Position numbers and translations under genes: made by a program. A stretch of DNA of 51,153 nt, taken from the NCBI GenBank assembly GCA_948663575.1, contig CAPNAV010000004.1:1-51153 (forward strand), written 5' to 3'. Of the stretch, positions 28,946 through 36,910 are shown piece after piece. The number at the start of each line of letters is the position of its first letter. Positions within the stretch are counted from its first letter, which is position 1. This DNA is from an uncultured Candidatus Saccharibacteria bacterium. GTDB taxonomy: Bacteria > Patescibacteriota > Saccharimonadia > Saccharimonadales > Saccharimonadaceae. The notes below the pieces were generated by a model. The model had not been told where the DNA came from. It saw nothing but the letters and a program-made list of their open reading frames with translations, and did no database searches.

Positions 28946-30606
28946 TATTTCAGCCCCCTCTCCCTTAGATATTCTCTCATAGCTTTTCCCCATATATTGG
29001 GACTACCTAGTTTATGTGCCACAAAAGCTTCGGCAAAGAATTCTTGCGGCTTTTTGCGCCCATAGCCTGACATTTCTGCTAGTACCTCGCTTCGTGTTTT
29101 ATTGCTCATTTGTTGCGCTATCTTTATAATATCATTTTTAATCGCCGTAGCGCGTTTATTATACTCCGCTCTGGTGATTTTCTTTCCATCGACAAGGTAA
29201 TTCTCGACCACATGCCCCATCTCATGTGTGATGGTATAAATGTCGTGGTACATTTTCGGAACGCGCATCTTAAAGCCAACTTTCATTTCTTTTTCTAAAA
29301 CTGCTAAGTATTTTTCGCGATTAGCAAAAGCCTTCCTTGAAAATAGTATGCGTGAATTATCTGTCGAAGTTGCTGCCTTATACGTTGCGGCATCGACCAG
29401 TTCAAACGTTATGCCACCATTCTCACGAATCGATTCGTTCACTATAGGATACTCCTCAAGTATCCTGCTTGCCTGTTTAATTGACTTTTCTATCAATGGT
29501 CTATCCACTCCGACAAAAAGGTTATCTCCTACTTGCCACTTGTTCCATCCTTGGTTCAATAATCCTCCTATAACCCCCACTTTTAGTCCTTTTTGGTTGA
29601 CCTTAGGTTCGTTTGGTATATATTGCGCTCGCCATTCATGATAAGTCATCTGTTCAATAGTCTTGTTCTTACCCGTCTCTGGATCACGCATAATTCGCGT
29701 TTTAGGTTCAAACTCTACTCCAATATACGGGCGTATCGCTGTGCGACAATATGGATGGAGTGGAGGTAGCGTCTCGCCTGCCACAGCATTCTTAATCTTA
29801 AAACGTTTGCCGTCCATCTCGCGACAGATCTTAGACGTATGGCTATCAAGCGTAGCTAATATCACGTACTCTGATATACCCATCTCTTTATACGCTTCAA
29901 TCTCTGCTTGATTCTCGAAATAACACGTCTCTGTGCGCACTAAACGTGCCGCGTTGGATTGACTGACATTAAAACGTTCTCGGACTAATCGAACAGTCTT
30001 CTCTGACGATTGCCCAGTTGCAATAGCGTGAGAAATAATACCCTGTAACTGATCAGCTAATTTATTAGAATTACCCCAAATACGCTCTGAATAGTTTTTA
30101 CCATAGAACTTAGATTCAAGCACTTTATCAATAGTCTTGTCGTCCAAGCTGCCGAAAGCAAGAGTTTCGCCAAGACCCTTAGATACATCATATCCAGTCC
30201 GATAATATGTGTTTCGAAATACTTTGTCGTATAAATCAGCTGTTGCGGCACTCTCTTTGGTTGCTATTTGCTTCACTTTGCCTAGCATTTGGCTGTTTAG
30301 AAGTTCCAAACGGCTCATTCTGCCTCGATAATTGTTAGGTAGATCGGTTGGCAGACCTTGAGCCTCCATGCTCGCTAGAAAGCGTTTTACGTCACCTTGA
30401 GGGGCAACTTTATTAAGCGCATCAATATCAAAACCACTCTTACTATAGTATGTGGCATAGAGTTTACGCACCTGCTCAACAACAGCTCTAGCTGTCGCAC
30501 GATACTCTTTTTGGACTTGCTTGAGGTAGGTTATAGAAACCTTTTCTGCCTCACTAAGCCGTTCAAGTGAACGCGTCGCCCAGTAGTTATCAGAGCGTGA
30601 TTTCAT
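28945..30606 (-). CDS. SPP1 gp7-like minor head protein with HExxH domain
   Basis: 553 aa. Residues about 1-300 are the phage Mu F/SPP1 gp7 head morphogenesis domain (RLSEAEKVSITYLKQVQKEY, NAARLVRTETCYFENQAEIE, DSHTSKICREMDGKRF, LPPLHPYCRTAI). Residues about 390-550 form an extra domain with TITHEMGHVVENYL (HExxH zinc site) and EFFAEAFVAHKLGSP, where Glu could be the third ligand. Similar C-terminal toxin- or peptidase-like domains occur on gp7-type proteins, possibly injected with DNA. Overlaps the 55-aa gene. Confidence 0.8.
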   Translation of the reverse strand: MKSRSDNYWATRSLERLSEAEKVSITYLKQVQKEYRATARAVVEQVRKLYATYYSKSGFDIDALNKVAPQGDVKRFLASMEAQGLPTDLPNNYRGRMSRLELLNSQMLGKVKQIATKESAATADLYDKVFRNTYYRTGYDVSKGLGETLAFGSLDDKTIDKVLESKFYGKNYSERIWGNSNKLADQLQGIISHAIATGQSSEKTVRLVRERFNVSQSNAARLVRTETCYFENQAEIEAYKEMGISEYVILATLDSHTSKICREMDGKRFKIKNAVAGETLPPLHPYCRTAIRPYIGVEFEPKTRIMRDPETGKNKTIEQMTYHEWRAQYIPNEPKVNQKGLKVGVIGGLLNQGWNKWQVGDNLFVGVDRPLIEKSIKQASRILEEYPIVNESIRENGGITFELVDAATYKAATSTDNSRILFSRKAFANREKYLAVLEKEMKVGFKMRVPKMYHDIYTITHEMGHVVENYLVDGKKITRAEYNKRATAIKNDIIKIAQQMSNKTRSEVLAEMSGYGRKKPQEFFAEAFVAHKLGSPNIWGKAMREYLRERGLK

Positions 30607-30610
30607 ACGG

Positions 30611-31978
30611 CTACTCCTCGTCTAGTGGGTCATCGGAATCGGTTTGATCATCAGGCTCATCTGCCTTATTAATCCCATAGTTACCAAGTTTCAGGGATTT
30701 CTCTTGTTCTTCTTGCGCAAGTTTGACCGTCTCCTTGGCGTCCTGGACAAACGATAGCCGTGATACTAGTGTCTCGCGATCAACAATATCCATTAGGTTA
30801 TTTATCATCTGAGATACCTCAAGATCGTTTTGTGGTAACGCCCTGCGGAATACTATATCTATTTCGCTAGGTTCAATAGTGCGCATCTTTTTGACGCTGG
30901 CTAATACGCCATTATATAATCTGAATCGGTCAATGAGTGCATTCTCGAAATATCGTTCTTTATCTTTAACATGTTGTTCAAAGGCGAGTAGCTTGTACTG
31001 TAAAGCTACCCCAGATGAATTTCCCGCAAAGTTTTGGTCGCTCATGTCTGGCGTCATAGAGATTTTATGAATATCAGCGAGAATCGCCGAACGCAAAACG
31101 TCAGCATCTGCCTCATTGATGTTCTTTACGATATATTCGATCTTAGCATCAGACGGAACACCAGCGATAGTCCGAGATTCTTTCAAATCTTCTTGATCCT
31201 CCTTGCCCAAATCCATGCCGTAAAAAGCCAAAATAGCATCGACTAACCTTTCTCGATCGATTACGCGATCAGACTGCAAGATATTATACGCATCTAGCAG
31301 ACTAATAACTGGCTCGAAGTCGCCCACGCGATCGCTACTGTTTAGGTATTCAACGACTGGCACTTCGCCAAAACTATGAGGCACTTCCTCATCACCACTT
31401 AGAATGCCATCTTTTAGCTTGCGTTCCATCGCTATCGTTGGGGTCAAGATGGTCATATCATAGGCATCTCGGACGATTTCGCCCTTTTCATTAACGGAAG
31501 GCTGGTAAATAATAGCGAACATTTTTTCGTGCTGGACGGTATCGTCGTAGACGAGAATAATATTGCGTGGGTCAATGCGCGTAGAGCGAGTTTCTGCGTC
31601 TTTATTGACATAAACACGCTCAAAAGCGTGACCAAAAATGGACGTGTCGGTAGCATTCTCTACATCAAGATTGCTAATAGTTTGTTTACGATAAACAGTT
31701 AGCAATGGCTCAATATCGACATTCTCGGCAGCTAAATAGGTTGCTGGATTACCTAGCAAGTACCCGACGTTAGTTTTGACAATATATCGTGCGTGATTTG
31801 TGATTGCAAGCAACTGATGTGGGGCTTCACGACTAGCGACAGCCTCACTCATATAATAAGCATACAGACGCTCATAAAGCTCAAGACATTCTTTGCGTTG
31901 GCTTCCAGTAATGAGCCCACTCACAATGTCTGCTGTCGGTTCTGTGCCTGCTGGCAGTGTATAGACTTTACTAATCAT
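30611..31978 (-). CDS. Portal protein (SPP1 gp6 type)
   Basis: 455 aa. Typical portal sequence features: SEAVASREAPHQLLAITNHA, RYIVKTNVGYLLGNPATYLA, GHAFERVYVNKDAE, FGEVPVVEYLNSSDRVGDFE and SSGVALQYKLLAFEQHVKDK near the end. It forms the DNA channel at the head vertex. Starts 12 nt after the terminase large gene and ends 4 nt before the gp7-like gene. Confidence 0.9.
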   Translation of the reverse strand: MISKVYTLPAGTEPTADIVSGLITGSQRKECLELYERLYAYYMSEAVASREAPHQLLAITNHARYIVKTNVGYLLGNPATYLAAENVDIEPLLTVYRKQTISNLDVENATDTSIFGHAFERVYVNKDAETRSTRIDPRNIILVYDDTVQHEKMFAIIYQPSVNEKGEIVRDAYDMTILTPTIAMERKLKDGILSGDEEVPHSFGEVPVVEYLNSSDRVGDFEPVISLLDAYNILQSDRVIDRERLVDAILAFYGMDLGKEDQEDLKESRTIAGVPSDAKIEYIVKNINEADADVLRSAILADIHKISMTPDMSDQNFAGNSSGVALQYKLLAFEQHVKDKERYFENALIDRFRLYNGVLASVKKMRTIEPSEIDIVFRRALPQNDLEVSQMINNLMDIVDRETLVSRLSFVQDAKETVKLAQEEQEKSLKLGNYGINKADEPDDQTDSDDPLDEE

Positions 31979-31989
31979 GATAATTTCTC

Positions 31990-33426
31990 CTATCTTTCAA
32001 AAGTCCTTCTGTGCCTACGCTTCGTAGGGTTATCGATATTGTTGATGATTTGTGGCTTACGCTTACCAGTAATTTCCTCAAAAATTGCTGCTAGCACGTC
32101 TACTGCATCATCATGAGCATTTTTACCCTTTCGCTGATACTTCATAACTTGTTTATAAAACTCCGGCCATCTTGTTTTCCAGTTTGGCGGCATGTAAACG
32201 TGATTTTGTACCCACGCTGAACTTGCTAGAATGCGGCTCTCTTTATTCTTTGTTTGGGGCACTGGAGTTATAATTGTTCGATTGCTCCCGTGTTTTTCTC
32301 GTAATATACGCTCAACATTTCTAGCGAATCCACGACCACCGTTATTACTTTCTACGTTGGCACGATTAACTTCGCTACGATATAGCAAATCAGCAGTAGC
32401 CTCCTCGGTAATTTCCATTGGCTCATCCGTAAAGACGAGATCTGTAATATAAGCTTCATTTTCAAATACCGTATAACTAATCGAGCAAAGGAAGTCCGAC
32501 CCAGTATCAGCAGTATCGGTATAATTCTTAACCTCACTTTCTGGCTTTTTCTCCCATTCCTTGAACTCGGAGTAGAGTCTCCCCTTAATATCAATGGGTT
32601 TTTGATTATAGTTGGCTTCAAAAATGTCGAGGCTCATTTCCCGTTTCAAGAATTCATAGTCTTTGGTGTTCAAAATATCGTCACAAAGCATTGCACCTTG
32701 ATCGTTACATGCTTGATAGGTGATAAGCTCAACTTCGTCTGGAAATGCTTCCAAAATGCGCCCAGCAAGATCACCTTTTGCCCACCTAGTCATAATTACA
32801 ATTACTTTGCGTTGCCCCTCAAGACGAGAAAGCATAGTATCGGTGAACCAACTCCAGATGTCGTCTAGCACGTTCGTATTGTAAGCTTCTGCAGCGTTTT
32901 TGATTAAGTCATCACAGATAAGGAAGTCGCAACCAAATCCAGTAGCAGTACCATTTGGAGAGGTTGCTAGATATGAGGTTTGATTTTGCCCCTCTATCGT
33001 CCACATTTGAGCGCTAGCATCACCATACTGGACGGCAACATTGGGAAAGATGTCTTGATAAACTACTTTGTCACCAGCTTTCTTTGTCTGAATGATATTG
33101 CGAACATTCTTAGAAAAAGTGCTAGCGAGCCGCTCGTTATATGACGCCGTCATGACGCGATTTGCTGGATTATCACCTAAGAGCCATGCAGTTGCTGATT
33201 GGGCTGTCAACGACTTACCATGGCGAGGTGGAGCATTAAGGATTAGAAAGCGTTTTGAGCTATGCTTCACAAAACCCTCGATTTGGTTACAAATATCCTT
33301 CAAAAAGGTGCGATTTGGATTATAAAAGCCTGGGTATTGCAGTAAACAGTAGTCATAGAGATGACGGCGTGCAAGCTCTAAACGTGCGCCAAAACGGGCG
33401 AGTTCAACATCAAAAGAGTCTTTCAT
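31990..33426 (-). CDS. terL: Terminase large subunit
   Basis: 478 aa. Walker A in LNAPPRHGKSLTAQSATAWL, Walker B in FGCDFLICDDLI, then the nuclease part (DFLCSISYTVF, VESNNGGRGFARNVE, KGKNAHDDAVDVLAAIFE with the terminal metal-binding acids). It provides the ATPase motor and the cutting of concatemers. Overlaps the small subunit gene by 4 nt. Confidence 0.93.
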   Translation of the reverse strand: MKDSFDVELARFGARLELARRHLYDYCLLQYPGFYNPNRTFLKDICNQIEGFVKHSSKRFLILNAPPRHGKSLTAQSATAWLLGDNPANRVMTASYNERLASTFSKNVRNIIQTKKAGDKVVYQDIFPNVAVQYGDASAQMWTIEGQNQTSYLATSPNGTATGFGCDFLICDDLIKNAAEAYNTNVLDDIWSWFTDTMLSRLEGQRKVIVIMTRWAKGDLAGRILEAFPDEVELITYQACNDQGAMLCDDILNTKDYEFLKREMSLDIFEANYNQKPIDIKGRLYSEFKEWEKKPESEVKNYTDTADTGSDFLCSISYTVFENEAYITDLVFTDEPMEITEEATADLLYRSEVNRANVESNNGGRGFARNVERILREKHGSNRTIITPVPQTKNKESRILASSAWVQNHVYMPPNWKTRWPEFYKQVMKYQRKGKNAHDDAVDVLAAIFEEITGKRKPQIINNIDNPTKRRHRRTFER

Positions 33427-34016
33427 GATATTGTTTCTCCAGCAAGGTGGCGCAATTCCTCCTCACTTAAATTCTCGAATGGGTTATGATAACCAACGTC
33501 TTTAGTCTCGACCTTGGTTTTGTCCTCCCACCCATAGTTGTTTTTAAGTGAAAATATGGCTCCGGTTGGCTTGCCACGATATAGTTGCTGTTCAGTCGCG
33601 TCATAAATTCGCAATTTCGCTTTTTTTATAGTGTCAGAAAAGCCATGCTGAATTTCTTCGGGCATATCTTTGTTCTTGTGTAGCTCGTTCTCATAATCAA
33701 GCAATGTTTCGCGCGAGGTATCAAGGAATACGGCTAATCCAGTAATCGTAGGGACCTTTACTTGGTACATCAGATATTCTCCAGATACGGCATCTTTTAT
33801 ACGATTTCCTTTTGCATCGCGTACATAGTCGTTGCATGATGCAAAATAGGCTTCAACTTTATCTTGTAGCTCTTCGACACTCTGAAATTTGAGTGGGCGA
33901 TATGGTGGTTTCTTCGCGACTTTACGCTCTCGCTTTTTTGCAACAGACGCTTTAGACATAGCCTTCTTGGCAGTGTCCTTCTTCGTACGTTTCGTCTGTT
34001 GCGCCTTTGCCGTCAT
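33423..34016 (-). CDS. terS: Terminase small subunit
   Basis: 197 aa. Strongly basic N-terminus (about 35 residues of Lys/Ala/Arg/Thr), then YRPLKFQSVEELQDKVEAYF and TITGLAVFLDTSRETLLDYE (DNA-binding HTH) and GKPTGAIFSLKNNYGWEDKT, a common terminal motif in small terminases. Directly upstream of terL. Confidence 0.9.
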   Translation of the reverse strand: MTAKAQQTKRTKKDTAKKAMSKASVAKKRERKVAKKPPYRPLKFQSVEELQDKVEAYFASCNDYVRDAKGNRIKDAVSGEYLMYQVKVPTITGLAVFLDTSRETLLDYENELHKNKDMPEEIQHGFSDTIKKAKLRIYDATEQQLYRGKPTGAIFSLKNNYGWEDKTKVETKDVGYHNPFENLSEEELRHLAGETIS

Positions 34017-34240
34017 CTATTTTTTACTCTGTCTTTTTCTAAAACAGCCTTCATTTTAGTAGAACTGTTATTGCTTTTCCTTATGGGGCGATTGATCTCA
34101 GCAATATATTCTTCACCGAACTTTGTAAATTTTGCTTTGCCAGACTCATTAAACTTGTCTCTGCTAAGCGTGATATGTTCGCCATATAAATCGATATAAG
34201 CATTGCCGTTTGAATCCAAATTAACTTTGATAGTTTTCAT
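34013..34240 (-). CDS. Hypothetical protein before terminase
   Basis: 75 aa, ATG 34240, with 4-nt ATGA overlaps on both sides. Contains IKVNLDSNGNAYIDLYGEHI and a basic tail (KMKAVLEKDRVKNR). Unrecognised small beta-rich protein. Confidence 0.6.
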   Translation of the reverse strand: MKTIKVNLDSNGNAYIDLYGEHITLSRDKFNESGKAKFTKFGEEYIAEINRPIRKSNNSSTKMKAVLEKDRVKNR

Positions 34241-34632
34241 CTACGTTCCTTTCTTTTGTTGCGATAAAACTTTTGTCGTTGTTCTAAATCGGTCGCTAAA
34301 TCATTGATTGTTTTGCACTTTGTTAAACCCTTACGGTCTAGCACCACGATTTGAAGATTATTGCATTGCCCATCCGCAGCTCGGTCAAATACTAGACCAA
34401 GTTCTCCAGCTATCCGCCTTGATGGAACATGGAATATATACGTGCGTCTACCACGCGCCATGCACCAGAGCTTATCGTTGGCTTCAATGTCCTGCAAATA
34501 GCTGTTAGCCCCGATGATCGCTAAAGTAGATGCTTCGCTATGCGAATAACTAACTTTATTAGCGCGCTTATGGGTCAGCATTCTAGTTGTCACTACTGCT
34601 TCAAACTCTTGAATTGCGGGATTTCTAATCAT
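34237..34632 (-). CDS. Hypothetical protein, first late gene
   Basis: 131 aa, ATG 34632. Sequence includes KRANKVSYSHSEASTLAIIG, ANDKLWCMARGRRTYIFHVP and a very basic end (EQRQKFYRNKRKERR). First gene of the late transcript from promoter module D, ahead of terminase; possibly DNA- or RNA-binding, but no family is recognised. Confidence 0.6.
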   Translation of the reverse strand: MIRNPAIQEFEAVVTTRMLTHKRANKVSYSHSEASTLAIIGANSYLQDIEANDKLWCMARGRRTYIFHVPSRRIAGELGLVFDRAADGQCNNLQIVVLDRKGLTKCKTINDLATDLEQRQKFYRNKRKERR

Positions 34633-34690
34633 CTTGATAACCTTGTTGAAATGTTTGTCGGCACCAAAGACGACTAAAAAGTCTAGTCAA

Positions 34691-34742
34691 CAAAAAACGA
34701 CCAGTATATTCTAGTCGTCATTGATATGTCTTCATTATACCA
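34691..34742 (-). promoter_or_regulatory. Repeated promoter-attenuator module, copy D
   Basis: Minus strand: TGGTATAAT (34742-34734), eight nt, ATCAATGACG (34725-34716), hairpin ACGACTAG/CTGGTCGT (34718-34697) followed by six T, and a second hairpin GACTA/TAGTC (about 34687-34669). It precedes the 131-aa gene by about 40-60 nt and starts the packaging operon. Confidence 0.75.
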
Positions 34743-34756
34743 CAACCAGCTCTACT

Positions 34757-34785
34757 TTGACATAATTAGCCTTTTGCGATATAAT
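34757..34785 (+). promoter_or_regulatory. Consensus promoter toward the wHTH/integrase genes
   Basis: TTGACA (34757-34762), 17 bp, TATAAT (34780-34785): a perfect sigma-70 consensus, back to back with module D (-10 boxes 40 bp apart). Probably the main promoter active in the lysogen. Confidence 0.85.
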
Positions 34786-34807
34786 GGGGTCACACATAAA
34801 GTTCTGA

Positions 34808-34845
34808 TAGCCTCACTTAGCTTACTAGTTGAGTGGGGCTATTTC
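34808..34845 (+). terminator. Leader hairpin behind the consensus promoter
   Basis: TAGCCTCACTTA (34808-34819) pairs with TGAGTGGGGCTA (34830-34841) over 12 bp with two G-U, followed by TTTCTT. It lies about 16 nt after the expected transcription start and 45 nt before the next gene, so it is another attenuator-like leader. Confidence 0.55.
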
Positions 34846-34886
34846 TTACTCGCCTCTAATTAATGATGCTTGGAGGTAAATTTAAC

Positions 34887-35162
34887 GTGGGCAAAAAGGC
34901 ATTCTTGAAGGTCGATATAGAGCTTGTTCGTGAACTTGGCGAACAGGAGGCTATTTTATATGCTTTTTTAGAAAATCTCGCACGCGCTTGGGAAAAGGAC
35001 AAAAATGGCTATATGGCTGTTTGGACAAAATACATAGTGGAGCAGCTTGGCTGGAGTAAGCCAAAATTTGTGCGAGTTCGCGACAATTTATCTAAGACAA
35101 AATTAATTAAGGTTCAGAAAGGTAAGAATCAAAACACCAAAACAAAATACAAGCTGTTGTAA
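34887..35162 (+). CDS. Small winged-helix protein, replication- or switch-related
   Basis: 91 aa from GTG 34887 with TTGGAGG 10 nt upstream (the ATG at 34863 lacks a site). The pattern LVRELGEQEAILYAFLENLA, GYMAVWTKYIVEQLGWSKPK, VRDNLSKTKLIKVQ is a winged helix like the N-terminal domain of plasmid/phage replication initiators or small repressors. It is followed by a terminator and a set of iterons and palindromes, its likely binding sites. Confidence 0.6.
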   Translation: MGKKAFLKVDIELVRELGEQEAILYAFLENLARAWEKDKNGYMAVWTKYIVEQLGWSKPKFVRVRDNLSKTKLIKVQKGKNQNTKTKYKLL

Positions 35163-35182
35163 AATATACAACGATTTGACAT

Positions 35183-35208
35183 AAAAGGAGGTAGATACCT
35201 CCTTTTTT
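35183..35208 (+). terminator. Terminator after the winged-helix gene
   Basis: AAAAGGAGGTA/TACCTCCTTTT with a 2-nt turn and a run of six T (35203-35208). Separates the winged-helix gene from the iteron region. Confidence 0.8.
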
Positions 35209-35225
35209 CTTGTCAAGACGTCGCT

Positions 35226-35279
35226 TGTGGAAATGCTGTGGAAAACTATGTGGAAATCAGTGGAAAAGTTGGTGGAAAA
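35226..35279 (+). repeat. Five phased GTGGAAA iterons
   Basis: Copies of (T/A/G)GTGGAAA(A) start at 35226, 35237, 35249, 35259 and 35271, i.e. every 10-12 bp, one helical turn. The complement TTTTCCACA resembles a DnaA box and recurs once more after the integrase (about 36466). Candidates: iterons of an origin, or arm-type sites for the integrase. Confidence 0.65.
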
Positions 35280-35291
35280 GCTTTTTCTGCC

Positions 35292-35340
35292 GTAACGAAA
35301 CGTTACGCCGACTTACAGAGTAAAAGTAACGAAACGTTAC
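35292..35340. promoter_or_regulatory. Two identical palindromic operators
   Basis: GTAACGAAACGTTAC occurs at 35292-35306 and 35326-35340; each is a 6-bp inverted repeat with an AAA spacer, followed by GCC in both. The 34-bp spacing is near three helical turns. An AT-rich tract (about 35350-35400) follows. Likely sites for a dimeric phage regulator. Confidence 0.65.
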
Positions 35341-35427
35341 GCCCATAGAAAAAGAAATTAAAAAGAATAGTAGTAAGCAAAAATAATAATTTTAATTTTG
35401 TGGTGGGCGGAAAGCGAAAAACTGCAA

Positions 35428-36462
35428 ATGGCTAAAACTTTAGAAATTTATTACCAGATGGAGGAATATCTTAATTACTGCCAGTTCACGCGTGGGATGA
35501 GCCAAATGACGCTCAAAAGTAAGCAGCACACCTATGTGCATTTCATTATTGATTCAGAGTGCAACGATATGAGACAACTAACAAATCGTGGTTACGACTT
35601 GTGGGTAGAAAAGCAAGTAAACGCCAGAGTTTCAAATCGTACGATTAACACGCGTACGGCACACATCAAGGCTTGGGTACGCTATTGCCGAGAAATGGGC
35701 ATGGAAATTCCAATAAAACTACCTCTAATCAAGAAGCGTCACGAAGGTAAAGTTACACGAGTTCACTACACTAAAGAGGAAATTGACAAAGTGTTAACAT
35801 GCGCCGACGAGGTGGCTGGACTCCTAATAAGGATCTGCTTTGATGCTGGTCTAAGAATTAGCGAGCTCACACATTTGCGCCTGAGTAACTTTAAGGGACA
35901 AAAGATCCACTTCGTAGGCAAAGGCAACAAGGATAGGGAGTCGTATGTTACCCTCGACACATACGAGCGTTTAGTCGACTATGTTTCGAAAAATGGAATT
36001 ACGGATGCCTTATGGCCAGGACGTTTTGGTGATACATGTAGCACTGATACTCTTAGGATTAAAATGCGTCAAGCATTCATAGCTGCTGGATTTGACGACT
36101 TTTATCCGCACGCACTACGACACTCATTTGCAACAGACATCCAAAGTAAGGGTGCTGAGCTTTTGGAAATGCAGATGATGCTTGGTCATTCAAACGCACA
36201 GACTACAGAGAGGTATCTGCACGGGCTTGATGGCAGACAGCAAGCCCTATTCTCAAAATACAAGGATAGCTCACTCAAAGTTCCAGGCATCGCCCCGTCG
36301 GTACACTTAAAGATCGAAACTGATGAGAAACGTGAAAGAGAGGCTCAGCAATCATTCGAACGTTGCATAAAAGATTTTTCTCCAGAACAGCAAAAAATTT
36401 TCATTGAGATGCTCGTAAGGCTATCTGAGCTCGGAGAAAAACAACGTACAGCCACTATGTAG
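35428..36462 (+). CDS. Tyrosine recombinase / phage integrase
   Basis: 344 aa from ATG 35428; the frame opens at TTG 35398 but without better support. N-terminal SAM-like arm/core-binding domain (LNYCQFTRGMSQMTLKSKQH), then catalytic domain: CFDAGLRISELTHL (first Arg), FVGKGNKDR (Lys), HALRHSFATD (His-x-x-Arg), MLGHSNAQTTERYLHG (His and Tyr nucleophile). A C-terminal 60-residue helical extension follows. It would integrate and excise the prophage. It is also the only recombinase in the window and thus a candidate for the fibre-tip inversions, since Rci of shufflons is of this type. Confidence 0.9.
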   Translation: MAKTLEIYYQMEEYLNYCQFTRGMSQMTLKSKQHTYVHFIIDSECNDMRQLTNRGYDLWVEKQVNARVSNRTINTRTAHIKAWVRYCREMGMEIPIKLPLIKKRHEGKVTRVHYTKEEIDKVLTCADEVAGLLIRICFDAGLRISELTHLRLSNFKGQKIHFVGKGNKDRESYVTLDTYERLVDYVSKNGITDALWPGRFGDTCSTDTLRIKMRQAFIAAGFDDFYPHALRHSFATDIQSKGAELLEMQMMLGHSNAQTTERYLHGLDGRQQALFSKYKDSSLKVPGIAPSVHLKIETDEKREREAQQSFERCIKDFSPEQQKIFIEMLVRLSELGEKQRTATM

Positions 36463-36485
36463 AACACTTTTCCACAACAATAACA

Positions 36486-36516
36486 GATAGGGCGACGAGC
36501 AATAAGTCGTCCTATC
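36486..36516. terminator. Bidirectional terminator after the integrase
   Basis: GATAGGGCGAC pairs with GTCGTCCTATC around an 8-nt loop. It marks the apparent right end of phage genes. Confidence 0.7.
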
Positions 36517-36538
36517 ACTACGTTGCAAAGACTCCCTA

Positions 36539-36567
36539 TTGACTTACAGCATTGCTTATGCTACAAT
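36539..36567 (+). promoter_or_regulatory. Promoter without an obvious gene (plus strand)
   Basis: TTGACT (36539-36544), 17 bp, TACAAT (36562-36567) with TGC extension. No gene follows before 36911. It faces the minus-strand promoter at 36671-36699, so the 120 bp between them could be transcribed from both sides. Confidence 0.65.
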
Positions 36568-36670
36568 AGAGATAGTTAGATTGAAGCCATAACGAAATCA
36601 ATTCAAGAGCCTTTACAACATTGAAAGAAAAACCGTTCTGTAAGAATGAATAGGTTGAATCAATGTTACC

Positions 36671-36699
36671 ATTGTACCACACATTTCCAAAAAAGTCAA
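36671..36699 (-). promoter_or_regulatory. Promoter without an obvious gene (minus strand)
   Basis: On the minus strand TTGACT (36699-36694), 17 bp, TACAAT (36676-36671). The flanking bases resemble the minus promoter at 41545-41573. No minus-strand gene follows; the stretch 36517-36875 holds only these promoters. Confidence 0.65.
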
Positions 36700-36875
36700 T
36701 AGTAAAATCTCATCAAGCGCCACTTGTATAGATAATAATTTAGCAAAAATCCAAGCTGATTCCAGAAAATCTAGTGTATTATTCCGCGCTCGGTACGATA
36801 GCGACAACGACTCTACTATGATCTAGAACACTATGGCTTAGTTTAAAATCTCTATACTAGGATTATCCCCAAAGC

Positions 36876-36904
36876 TCGACACAATGTCATAAATATACTA
36901 TAAT
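36876..36904 (+). promoter_or_regulatory. Leaderless promoter of the methyltransferase gene
   Basis: TCGACA (36876-36881), 17 bp, TATAAT (36899-36904), then six bases and the ATG at 36911. Transcription would start on or next to the A of ATG, and no ribosome-binding site is present. Confidence 0.65.
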
Positions 36905-36910
36905 ACGACC

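Larger units (their letters stand above)
5569..36530. mobile_element. Siphovirus-like prophage (approximate limits)
   Basis: This is a contiguous block of recombination, packaging, head, tail, lysis and integrase genes, more AT-rich than the flanks. Early genes run rightward from about 5.7 kb, late genes leftward from 34.6 kb, and a tyrosine recombinase lies at 35.4-36.5 kb followed by a bidirectional terminator. Structural genes appear intact, so the element could be inducible. No long direct repeat was found that would define attL and attR, so the ends are set by gene content only. Confidence 0.85.

Noticed and set aside
35226..35279. CRISPR array at the GTGGAAA repeats
   Set aside because: Repeats are 8-9 bp with 2-4 bp between them, far from CRISPR dimensions; no cas genes are present in the window.
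5535..36676. Ten-base direct repeat TACCATTGTA at 5535-5544 and 36667-36676 as attL/attR core
   Set aside because: Both copies contain the TACAAT -10 box of minus-strand promoters, and the similarity extends to another such promoter at 41545; it is better explained as promoter sequence. The att sites remain unidentified.
36613..36807. 64-codon minus-strand frame next to the integrase as a gene
   Set aside because: It runs through a promoter, has no ribosome-binding site and shows no recognisable protein pattern.
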